DNA from: Eudorina sp. 2006-703-Eu-15
Lineage: Eukaryota > Chlorophyta > Chlorophyceae > Chlamydomonadales > Volvocaceae
NCBI GenBank assembly: GCA_003117195.1
Contig: BDSI01000001.1
Span: forward strand, 186,001 to 250,000
DNA: 64,000 bases
Reading direction: 5' to 3'
Shown piece by piece: positions 47,727 to 60,300 of the stretch. Within the stretch, counting starts at the first letter, position 1. Each line of letters begins with the position of its first letter. The notes under the pieces are model-generated. The model did no database searches and was not told the DNA's origin. It saw only the letters and a list, made by a program, of their open reading frames with translations. Both the position numbers and the translations under genes were made by a program.

Positions 47727-50700
47727 ACCTATGGACTGCTTGAAACCCAGTATTTAATTGGTGTTGGTCACATGCTTAGCGCTTCGTGCCGCGTTCTGCC
47801 GCGCCGTTCAATGGTCAACGTTTTGAGTGTAAGGAAAATATGAGTGTGCGTATATATTATTAACATTTGCATTCGTTGAACAAAACGCTGTCATGACTGG
47901 GAGTATTACAAACAGGTACATCAGAACATCACGTGTACGATGCATGCGAACCCGAACCTCGGCTCTGACCCGAACCTTCATAAAGTCTTGCTTCTGACAC
48001 GAAGCAAAAGAACGAAGATACTACTTTGTGTACACTGGGACGGCCACCACAGGTACTTGTCCAGGTGCGCTGGTGTGGCTACAGTGTAAACAAGCCATAT
48101 TTGTGCCGAGAACAGAGACCAGGGCAAGGACAGCGGGCCATACGGGCTGAGCAGGGGAAAGCAAGGGCAAGCCCGAGCAGTTACTGCCCCCCCCCCCCGC
48201 GGTTAAGGCGGGGGCGGGTTACCCGCACATCCAGTAATCACCCAGTGAATGGGTTAGGGAACTTGAATGGGGTCGGTAACTGGTGGGTTACCGGGATTCG
48301 GGCTGCTACAGGGCGTGTTGGATTCAAATTAAACCAACACCAATGCGCACGATTGCACTACACAAACCCGCTGAGAGCGCACGTTGGCTTCAAAAGCAAC
48401 AAGCAGAACGAATGAACGATTCCTAGCCATCAAGTAGTCCAATCCTGACCTGCAACCCCAGAAAAACACATGCTCTCACAAAGAGAAGCAATGCTCAGAA
48501 GCAATACATCCGTCGTGCACCGCTTGAGAGCAACGCACCATACCGTACTAAGCCTGCCGCGTCTGCGTGTGGACGCGGCGGTGCACCCGATTGCCACGCG
48601 CATCCCACCGTGAACCACACACCGGTCGGGCGTTAGGGGACCAAGCTGCCCGCAGCTTTGCGACCCGTTGCTCGACCTGCGACTCACTGCCAACCCTATT
48701 GCCAACCCCATTCCCAACAACCTGCATGCGGGAGACAACTGATCACGTGCAACCACGATGATGCCGATCGCAGCCGGCTGGGGGCGTACGACTATAGCGC
48801 ACACGACCGCCCACGCGCACCTCTTATCACCTCGGCCCGAGGGACGCCGCCAATTAGACATTGGTCATTGGTCACCAACACGCACGCTTCCAACATTAGT
48901 AATGCCGTACATATGCACATTGCGACTCTGCCAAGGAATGGCGGTTATGGGGTAGCAGGGCTCAGCAGGGGTCACGTCTAAGCAAAAGCCTCAGCGTGCC
49001 ATAAACTCCGCCTCGTCGCCGCGGTGGCGTGAGCGTTGCGGACGACGGACACTCTGTACTGCGGAAACGCCAAGATCCACACACACACCCTCAGTGCGGC
49101 GCAAATGCTCGCTGAATCCAAAGGCCTGAGCAAACTCCCGCCCAGTACGCCATCTCAAGTTCATCCTGGTCAAATTCCATTTTGAGGCCCCGCTTTTCAC
49201 TTCCAAAAGCCAGTTGCGTCAGCAAGTGAACAAAATTTCGCCTCCCGCGCTAACACGTCACAGTGTGCCGGCGGCCGGCATGGTCCCCCTGCTGAAGCTG
49301 CTGTCTGCAGCGCCCCCGCAGCCTCAACCGCGAGCAAAACCCACAGCAGCCTTCTTCATTTCTCCAGGTGCGTGCTGCACATCGGCCTGTGCGCGCGTGT
49401 GACATCCCCCATCGCAGCGCAGCGCAGTGCAGCCGTTCCCCAGCCTGAGGCGCCGCCACGACGACCACCGATGGGCAAAGCCCGACGTGCGGCAAGGAAG
49501 CCCCTCTTTCCACAACTGCCGAAGGGAAACTAGGTGCCAGCGCGTCGGTGTGCCTCCCGTTCAAAGGCAGTGCATTGTAAACAACGAAGCAGGACCTACC
49601 CCGCGCAACCCACATATCGATTACCCGTTCTCCGCAGCCGTCCAGTCGGATGGCGCAAATTTGGTTCAAACGCATCGCTGAAGCTCTCGGGGCAATACAA
49701 TGCAGTACACGGGAAGCAGTGTTTTTTCCTCCTCGGCTGCAACGAACCCGCATCCCGAGACGAGATCTCTCCCACAGATATGAGATCCTCTCTCGGCTGC
49801 GCGCACCGGGAGCCGCTGGTGTCCCTCTCAACAACCGCCATCACACCCACTACTACAACCATCATGCTCACGCCACCACGACACACACTCCTGTGGGATC
49901 GACGACAGGCACTAGCGCATGTATTAATTTGCGAGGAGATGGGGTCACGACAGACAGATTCACACAATCAAGGTGGTAGCTTTGTGATGGCGACACGCAG
50001 AGCGATGGCCCCCGCCGGCATTCGTTCCACTAACACCCAGCTAAGCGTCTCGGCACGCCCGCCCTCCGTAAAAGCATGCGTTCAACTCTCCTTCTGTCAG
50101 TTGCGCAATCCTGCCCTCTGCCTCCCCACGTGCCCTCCAGACGCTTCCTCCCGCTCCACTGCACAACCTTTGCAAGATTGCAACGCGGGGCCCTACAGGG
50201 CCATCACCCGCGCCGCCGCCAGACAGATTCCAGCGTCCGCCGACGCACCCGGACCGCCACAATGCGTTACCGATCAAGAGCGGCCGAGCGGACGAGAATC
50301 ACTAACGGGCAAGCATTCAGCCCAGTGAATCGAGTGGCTCTTTTTGGCCTCAATAGGCCGACATGAGCCACGAATCAAAGCCTATTGCGTGAATGAGCCC
50401 CCGACCGACACCCCCCCCATCTGCCACAACCGGCCGGCTCAAGAGTCCCACGTCTTCGAACTAGATAATATGAAGACCTGAGTTGGAAAAAATCACAACC
50501 GGCCTTGTGTCCTCGCTACAGAGGATATTCCCTTGATATGTTGCTCTCGAACCAAGCCCAATCGTGCGCCTGCCCAACTAGCACGGTCCGACGCGGACAG
50601 ACTCGCCACGCAACCAGGCACGAACCGGCCAACCGATGCAGATCGCCCTACTTCAAGACGCACGGTCCCAGTTCCCGCTTGCCGGGATGCGTCCCTGACC

Positions 50701-51313
50701 CAACGCCCACGCCCAAAATTTCGCCCAGCCTGTACTCTGAACCTGCAAAAAGAACACTTGGCGCTCGCATTGGTAAAAAGGGTGTCAAAGGCGAGCCCAT
50801 GACCGTACCGTCCAACGTTAGCGGCTTTCCCGGAACAAAACTGTGCGCCCGCACAATCTAGCGCATGCAATACTTTTCCACAAATGCCATTGCACATATC
50901 TCCGGGAAACACCTTGAGGAATTACTACTTGAAAAACACGGGAAGGTCGTCGCGTGCGCACGCACAAGGAGGATGAGGCGGTCACTGCATCTCGATGGCG
51001 CCGTCCGCCTCGCGCCCGTGCCTTACCTACCGACGCACTCGCCACCGCACAGCCCTAGAGCGGGACTGAAGAAGCTCTTGCTGCTCGTGGCTTCCACCGG
51101 CTGAAGCCCTGCCCGACCCAAGTCTCCATCAGGGCCCGCGGGGTCACCCTCGGTGTCACCGCCTGAGCACCACCGCGCGCCCTAGAGCTGTTGCCCTACT
51201 GACAAACCACTATGTACCTGAAGCCATGAGACCACCGGATCCCTGGACGAGTCAGCGGACAGCGGTGGTGAGGAAGAAAGGCAAACCCTCCACGCCCGAC
51301 CGTCCTCTGCACC
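47727..51313. other. intergenic region, no gene supported
   Basis: This is the upstream region of the ankyrin-RING gene (start 47726, minus) and the downstream region of the cyclase gene (stop 51314, minus). It holds a poly-C run with a G-run mate near 48187-48215 that could form a hairpin, an AT-rich patch near 47815-47900, and scattered short open frames (for example 48991-49206 and 49250-49834, minus) without splice context or motifs. No RNA gene was identified. Confidence 0.45.
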
Positions 51314-54300
51314 CTAGCAGACCTGCACGAAAGTGCCGGTCTGGGCCCTGCCGGTGGCCGCTGCGGCCTCGCCGGCCAGCTGAGGCTGGGCCAGCGTGGC
51401 CGCCTCCTCACAGGCACGGAGCAACGAGCGCGCCAGCTCCAGGACGGCTTCGCGCAGCCGCATGCAGTAGCCCAGCGGCCTACGAGACACAACACACGCC
51501 GAGGCAGCGGAGAACCGTGGGTCCGGGCTTGGCGGAAGGCGCCCATGCGCCAGGGGGTGGTAACGGCAGCCTGGGTGGTGATACGCTAGTAGTAGAGTTA
51601 GTCGAAGTAGTAGAGTTAGTAGAGGCAGTCAGACGCTGTGACGGCGGTGGCACCGTCACGACACGTGGCCAAGAGCGCCGCAATATGGTGGAGGACCCGA
51701 TCAGCGATCGGGCAAGACTAAAACACGCCATATACTCTGCCAGCTTATCAGCCGGGCCCATGAGGCTTGCCAGCGTCCACCCGCCGCCACCCTCCCGCCT
51801 CCGGATCGCACCGCTCCCCAACCCACCTGAGCCCCAGCAGCTCAGTTCGCCTATGCCCCAACCCACCTGAGCCCCAGCAACTCCAGCTGGGATACATCCA
51901 TGCCCAGGAGCTGGTCGAGGCGGATAGCCTCCTCCTGGAACCTCCCCAGGTACGGCAGTAGCCCCAGCTCCTCGAAAAGCAAGTCCATGCTGTAGCAGGG
52001 CATCAGCCAGCCCACGCCGGCGCCACCTGGCGCCGCCGAAGTGGTCGCCGCGATGGCCACGTTGAGACCCACGCCAAAGAGGCCCCGAGAACTGACAGCC
52101 GCGCCACCACCGCCTCCGAGACCCAGCAGCACCTTGCCGCCGCCGATGGTGGCGGCGGGCTTGAATGAATTCGCGGAGCTGTGGGCGCGGATGGCGACAA
52201 GGGCGCAGCAGCTGATGTGGGTGCCGATCAGGGAGCAGCGCACGCGGGCTATGAAGATAGGCCGGCAGTGAAGGTAGGGTTTCGGAAACATGCGCGCGGA
52301 AATGCGATGCGTGAGTTCGCGACCGGATACTGGCGGTCAGACTCCGGATCATGACCGGGATGTCCCGAGGCGCCAGGGTAAGGGGCGGCCGGGGGTACGA
52401 GACGGCCGAGCTCGCGCCTCTTGAGGGCGCGCGTCGGCAGACAAGGCAGTCGGTACATCAAGTCTACTGTATCTTGTCCATCCTGGATGCCCGCCATGCC
52501 CGTCCATCCGACGGATACGACACCGCTGAGATTCTGCGCAACTGCGATCCACGTGTGATCCAATCCACAAAACCTGATATAGAGCTAGTATACAGATCTC
52601 ATGGAGTACAGTGGTTGACATGGTTGCGAGGAATGGCACGCGAGGTGACGAGGCTGTCAGGCCATTGGATGAAACCCACCCGAGGTGGTGAGGCAGTCAG
52701 GCCGGCGGATGAGCTCTGCATTTTCCCGACAGGTGCACGTGCCCGCTCGCATGCACAGAACACATTAGGCGCAGCCACTAACGCTCCCCCAAACCGCGTC
52801 AGTCAGTCCGTGCTGCGCTTCAAAGAAGCCGCCGCCCTGTTCCCAACACATGGACATGATGTCTTAACAGGAACGATGCAGGGATGCATCAGCGCCAGCA
52901 ACCACACCTGTGCAGCAGCGGCGAGGGCCGGCGAAGTCCCGACGCGAAGTTTCCACCCGCCGCCGCTGGGCCGTCAGACGGCGCCACGACGACCGCCGCC
53001 GCCGCTGGACCCCCCGCTGCGACGCGACCTGCGGCATCTGCAGCGCTACCGACGCTCAGGTCCGATTCCGCGACGCGCGGAGAGATACCGCTTGGCGGCT
53101 GCGGGCCCAGCCGCTCGGCTGCCGGCACGGTGCGGCCGTTGGGCCAGGGGCTGGTTGCCAGCGTGAAAGGAGATCCCAACACGTCCGAGCTGATCCCGCA
53201 GGTCGCTTCAGCGGCGGCTGCACCCGCGGCGACAGGTCCCGGTCCCGCAGGGGCGCTTGGGAGGCTTCCCCGGAGGCTAGCATCCCGCGGGAGCTCCTGC
53301 CCTTCTGCCGGCGCCGAATCCAGCGGCGGCTCATCTGCGGGTTTGGTCGCCGGCAGGAGCATCGGGAAGTGCGGCAGCAACGCGACCGGGATCGGAGCCG
53401 GCAGCGGGTTGGCGTCGTGATCCGAACCCGCGGCCGCCATGCCGGGCCCGTCGTCATCGTCCGCAGGGCCCAGGATGACCACCTCCACGTCCGGGCTCTC
53501 CGACGACTCAAACTGGGACAGGGACAGCGCGCGCCGCGGTGGCGGCGGCGCCGCCGCCGCCTGCTGCGCCGCACCCAAACTGCCCCGGCGAGACTGCCGG
53601 CTGTCGTTCCGCAATCGCTCATGCTGCTGGAGTTGATGCTTCTGCTCACTTTGTTGCGGGGCTCCATGCTCAGGTTGCGCTTGCTGTTGGTGAACAGACT
53701 CGGCGCCGGCGCCTGGCCCCGTGGAACCGTCCGTGACACCGCTTGGTGCGGTGCTAGCAATGTGATACATCTGTTGTTCCGAGCGGTCGCAATGGTGGCG
53801 CTGCTGCTGGTCGTGCTTGGGGACTGAGCTGTTGTGCTGGTTGGCGTGACTAGGCTGCTCAGCTTGGCCCCAGGGGGAGCCGACGGCAACATCAGCCAGG
53901 TCGCCGGAATCCCGGCAGCCGCCCACAGACCCTGAGTTCGTGGCGGGGTCCAACCCGCCGGCCTCTGCAGCAGAGGTCACAGCGACTGCGGTCATGGCCG
54001 CCATCTGCTGCCGCAGCAGGGACGCCTGCTGCAGCGCGGTCGCGGCGCGGCGGCGCTCCGCATCCACCTCCGTCTGCAGACCGCCCGGAACAGCACCGCA
54101 GCGGGTCAGGTCGTGTGTCGGTTCCCAGGTCATGCGATGGCACCATCACAGGTCAGATGATGGTTAGCTCGTAGGGACATAGGGTTTTCCAAAATGACGA
54201 CGTTCTACCAATAACCGGTTAATTGCACGGCCTTATCATCATTTTTCGCGAGCTTCGTACCCTGTCTTGCCGTACAACTCATATAGTGTAGATACCCGCC

Positions 54301-57300
54301 CAGGTCCATCCAACACGCCTCCGAAATCTCGCCAAATGCCTGTGGTCATTTCATGCGCGACCAACTGCGGCTCCGGACCGACAGCCTAGACGTCACGCCT
54401 GTCCCTGACCGTCCGACGCCACGCTGCCCCTCAGCCTTACCCGCACGCCTGTCCCGCACCGTTACCCACCTGCAACCGTTGTCTCTTCGCAACTTCCGTC
54501 GCCAGCTGGGTGCCTAAACTGGCAATGCGTTGCTCCAGGTAGTCAATCGTGGAGGGCAGAGCTCCCGCCTTCAGACCGGCGCTGCCCGGGCTCAGCACCC
54601 GGGCGCCAAACAGCTGCTCCACATACTTGACGTCGGCGGCGCCGCCGCCGTCCGCCGCGACGGAGCTCCTTAGCCGAATCAGTCCATTGTCATGCGACAC
54701 ATCGTGCTCCGCCTCAGCCGCGGCGCCAACCGTGGCAATGTCCAGCCCCACGCCGGGTCCCCGCACCGCGACAAAACTGCCGCCGCCGCCGCCGCTGCTA
54801 CCCGCATTAGCCAACTCTCCCGCGTTCGTCGCGGAGGTGACAATGGCGGTCACGCCGCTGCCGCTGGCGCCGCCACGGTCGGCCCCCTGGTACTGCCGCC
54901 GGTGGCCGCCGCCGCCGTTGCCCATGCCCGCTGGCAGCGGCGGCGCCATGGGTAGTCCGCTGAGACTTCCGGAGCGGGATCGCAGCATGCCGCTTGCGGT
55001 GATCATGCCGTTCAGGGTGCTGGACGGGCCCTCCTCCGAGGACTCGTCACAGTAGAAGGCCTCAGAGCCAAACGTGGAGCGGGGCACCAGACGGGATCCG
55101 GACAGCTCGGGCCTCGAGAGCGGGCTCCGGATGCCGGTGGTGCTGCTGGACGACTGCCGCATGTAGACGCCGGTGCTGCCCAGGCTCCCGACGACGCCTG
55201 TGAGGTGGTCTGGAGCTGCGGGGGCGCGCAGCGCCAAGGACGGCGAGCCCGGTGCGGCCACAACTGCGGTGGCAGAAGCCGCCGCCGTCACAGGCGGCGA
55301 TGACGGCAAGGAGGTCTCCTCCGTCACGGTGGAGAGCAAGTGCACGAAGCGGCCCGTGTTCGCGCCGTCAGAGTTGGCGGGCGACAACGTCAGCTGGCCG
55401 GCGGAACGCGAGCCGCCGCCGAGCGCCGCCACCCTGATCGGCGGCAGCGTCAGCGCGCCGCCGCCGCCGCCACGGTCAGCTCTGGCGCCGCCGTCGCCGC
55501 CGCCGCCGCCGTTCGCCTCAGAACCGCCGCTGCCGCCGTTTGCAAACTGCCGCTCCTGCTCCCATTGCTTTATGACCGCCAGCTGCTGTTGCTGCTGTGC
55601 AGCCGCGACGGCGGCGGCTTGCTGTCGTGCCGCATGGTCCCTTAGCGCCTGCTCCCAGGCGCCGATGCGCACCAGGTAGGTCCGCATGCGGCCCTTGCCC
55701 TTGACCTCCCGCTCGCCCACCTGAGACTCACAGCGCGACACGGTGGGACAAACCCGCACAGTACGACATGCCTTTTGACAGCTAGGCGTACAGCATGAGG
55801 TGTATGGCGTGAAATGTCGTACAGCAATAAAAATGACACGTCAACCACGGTGACACACATAATTGCAAGGCTGCGAGGATAATGCTGGGTCTTTTCGACG
55901 TTGCAAACGGCCGCGACTGCACCTCGTCGCGCCGTCGAAAGGCACGGCAAGCTTCCAGACGCCAGATACTGTACATTTCAGAACATGCGAAATGAACCGT
56001 CGCAGCGTGCCTCCTCCCCACCTCATGCAGGTCCACCTCCGGGCTGGGGTGGTGGCGGTAGACATCCTCGGACACGTGTATACACATGGGGAAGCCAGTG
56101 GACTCCTGCACGAGGTGAGGGAACGGGAACGGACGACGGGATGAGCCGCGGGTCAGCATCCATCCTACCATTCAGGAGCACCGGAAACGACGGTGGCTGC
56201 TTCAGAAGTGGCCCGGCGCATCCGTGCAGTGCACCGCCCGCGGGTTACAGCTGGATAAGGTGATCAATTTACCGTACCCAGGACGCTGAGGTCCCCGTCC
56301 CCGTCGAATCCACATGGCACGGTTCATGCGTTTGCTCGACGACGATAGATGACTTTGTTCATTGTGCCCTTGGTCATCACTTGTCAGGGTACGGCCCCTG
56401 CGCGGCGGACGCCATGTAGGGTATCTACGGGGGTCTAGGGAGGCCCCCGCAGGACCGCAGGGCCAGGTACCACCACGCCTCCGTGACCACTGCGACCGCC
56501 ACAAGCCGCACCGCTCCAAAACCCGCCTCCGGTCGTCTCACCATGCGGCTTGCGGTGTTGACCGTGTCGCCAAGGAAGCAGTACCGCGGGCACTTCATGC
56601 CGATGACCCCCGCGAAGGCCGGACCACAATGGACGCCCTGTGGGAGGCAATACCGTCAGCAACGACAATGAAGGAGCAGCGATGTCGCGTTCTTGTATCC
56701 ACCAATTCAGTCCTTCCCGTGTGGTTTCGTGCCTCGGCCAGGCGATGAAGCGATCGGGGGCATCCGCGCACACGCATTTCGCGTCCTGCCGCAAGCTGGC
56801 TTACACATCAGGGACCGACCCCCACGCGAAGGGTCTCTCAGCACGCCGCCCTCTCCCGTCCCCTACGTCGGGTGGGTCGGATTCCTTACTATCTTACTCC
56901 CAACCGCCACCTCCCACGGTCATGGTGATCCGCAGACCCCACACAGCCAGCTCTCGGCCAGTCCACGAGCCGTCGTGACACCGCCACGACGACTACCGCT
57001 CGAGGCACCCCGACTCACGATGCGGATGCGCATCCGCTCGCCGTTGGGCGCCGTGATGTTCCTCACGACGTCCAGCATGGCCTTGGCGAAGCCCAGCACC
57101 CGCATCAGCGGGGAGCCCTTGCGCCCCTTGTCCTCGTCCTCGTCGTGACCCGCGGCCACCATGTAGGCGTCACCAATGGTCTCCACCTGCAGCAGGCACG
57201 CGGTCAAGGAGACAACGACACCACGCATCATGCGCCCAGAACAAGGCGCAGGGGACTTCATCCCAGTGCCGCTCCTTCGCATCAGTCGTGTACGGAAGGA

Positions 57301-60300
57301 AGTCACAGCTGTCATACAGTCAAAATCACGGCCACCGGAAAATTCCAGATAGGTCGTAGCTAGGCGTGCCAAACACGGCCCGCACGCAGTCGCGCGGCCG
57401 GCGGCCAGTAAACGCACGCGCCCCGCCCCTACAGGGCACGTGCGTTTGCGAGCCAGCGACTTGCCTTGTACACGGAGAACCGGTCGGTCAGTTTGTCGAA
57501 GGCGGTGAACATGTTGGAAAGCATGAGGAAGACTTCTGCTGTGGGCAGCTTGGAGGAGAGGCTGGTGAAGCCCACAATGTCGCTGAACAGGATCACCACT
57601 GCGGGCGGGCGAAAAACAGGGTCAGAGGGGGAGAGAGTTAGGAAGGCGCGGACGCGTACTCCTCTCGAACCGCGTACTATTCTCAACCCCAGGACGCATT
57701 CCCGACGGCCGACTCTCCAAGAGCATCACATGCTACTCGTCACGACCTGTCCTCGTCTCGTTCCCCGCTCCACCTCCAGTCCTAGCCTGTCCCCAACCCA
57801 CCGTGAGCGTGCGAGTCAGCCACGAACTTCTGCCCCTGCTGCATGCGCGCGATGATGGACTCGGGCAGGATGTTCTTCAGCAGCTTCATGCTCTCTGTCT
57901 CGCGGCCGTCCACGTTGTTAACAAGCTCGGCCAGCCACCAACTGCAGGGGCCGAAGCGGGAGCGAATGACATCCGGATGGATGTCCGCCACGGGGGGCAA
58001 CTTGGGGAGGCTGCCAAGTGACCAGGAAGTGGTTGGGGCCCGCGGCATCACGTGCAGCAAGAACCACCGTACATGCGCCTCGGAGGCTGTCCAAGTTCCA
58101 TGACCACATCGGGCTGTAGTGCTTCAACAAAACATAATGCCCCAGGCTGGCGCTTAACCTGCTCCCTCTTTGGCCTGCAACCCGCACAACCCCCACAACC
58201 GTCACCACCCTCCAAACCCCTTTCCCAATCCGGGCACCTGTCGCTCTTGAGTCGCAGCTGCGTCTCAATGCGCGCCAGCAGCTCCTCCCGCTGGTAGGGC
58301 TTCCGCACGAAGTCGTTCGACCCGGACCGCAGTCCCTCCACGATATTGTCCTCGTCCGACTTGGCCGACACCATGATGACCGGAAGCACGTTGCCGGGGA
58401 TGATCTACCGACCGCGAAGCGGGAGAAGGGCGGCGGGAGCCGACACACACCGTTCCGGTTGGGTGTTTGGGTAGATGTACCCTCACGTTGTTGACACTTG
58501 ACCGCAACACCGTTAGCAAAGGTTCAGCACGGGGGTTCACGGGGCTTGCTGGTTTGACAACCCATACCACCCCGCAATGCCGCCGACTTGGCCAGGGTTA
58601 ACAGGCGCACTGAGACGAGACGGGGGCCGACCGCTCACCTTTCGCAGGGTGGTGCAAAACTCGTGACCCGACATGTTGGGCATCATGCAGTCTAGCAGGA
58701 TGAGGTCGGGCATCGTCTCGGAGGCACACAGCCACTCGAGCGCCTCCAGACCGTCCATGCAGCGGGCGAAGTGGTACCCAGAGCTGGTCAGGATCTCCTC
58801 AAGCACGATCTGGTTGACCTCCTCGTCGTCCACCGACAGCACCTGGACGGTGCCGTACATGTCGCTGTACGCCAACTTGTCGAGGGTGAGGCCCGGCGGC
58901 GGCGCCGCCGCCGACGCGGCGCTGTTGTTGGCGACCGCCAGCGAGCCCGAGGTGACGAGCTTGCTGGTGCGAGACGGGGGACCCTTGTGTGGCCGGCGGC
59001 TGCCGCGATGCCCCTCCGACTCGGAATCCGCGCCGACGCTGCTGCAGCCGTCGTCGTATGATTCCCGGGCAGCTTTGTACAGCTCGGAATCCAGCGCCGA
59101 CTTGAGCAGTAGGTGGGAGGTGGTGGCGGGGACCGGCCCGCTCTGCGCGTGGCCCCCAGGGTTGCCGCAACCATTGCTGCCGGTGGCGGCAGCGGACCCT
59201 CGGCCATAGGTGCTCATCCGCAACGCGTCGCGAACCGTACTAGGCTTGCTGCCGCTGATCGATGTCGCCGACAGCTTCCGCACCAGCGTCGTGTTGCTGC
59301 TGTGCGAGTCGGTGCTAGCGCGCGCGATAATCAGATGGTCGTACGCGTCCGCCATGTAGGTGTGCGTCGTCAACGTCGAGACGCCCCCGGCGCCGCCCGC
59401 GCTCGCTCGCGTGTTGGGAGCGGCCGCGATGGCCTCACGCGCATCCGCCGCCGTCAAACTCCGCCGGCCAACGACTGGCCGGGTCGCCGTCTCGGGATCA
59501 CCACGCCAGGCCTGGTAAGCCGAGCCGCTGCCGCCGCCGGCAACGCCGCCACCGCCAAAGGCGCGAGCACACGCCATGCCCGTTTCAGACCGGTTGCGCA
59601 GCGCACCATCCTCGGCGCCGCACGACGGAGGAAACATTGAGCCGACGCGGCCGCTGCTGGTAGGCAAGGTGCCACTGCCTGGCCCGCGTGGGGCGGGCGC
59701 GCCTGCTGACCGTCCCGACCGCCCCGACCGCTCCACAATATGCATCTCCAAGCGTTCGAGGGAGCGGCTATCCCGCTCTGCCTGGCGCTCCGGCTCCGAC
59801 AGCTCCAGCTGGCGGGAAGCCAGCTGGGATTCCTCCATGGAGCGCTTATGCTCGGTGCGCCGCTGCAGCTCGCCCATCAGGTTCTCGCGCTCCAACTCCT
59901 GGGTAATGAAAAAAGAGATGGCAGGCGTGGACAGACGTGGTGCTAGGTGGCAGGCACATTGGGCCCCAGGCCATTGCCAGCTCGTTACTGCAAGTCTGCA
60001 ACGGAGCCTGCAACGAGATTCCTTTATCTGTAACGTCACAAATGCCGCCGATATAGTTTTCTACTGTTTGGGTCTGTGGGTCTAGGGCGGCGCGTGTCGG
60101 ACGTACAGGGTCTGGTTTGAGGCTCGCAGGGGAGAGCTCCCCACCATATTACTAACTAAATACATGTTATCCAGCTTCAACGCAGAACGGCCGCAACAGA
60201 GCGAGCCCCCCCATCAAAACCCTCACACCTGCGTCCGACGGCGGTACAGCACGTCCTCTTTGTCCTGGACGTTTGAGGTGCCGAGGTTGCCCCCGTCCTG

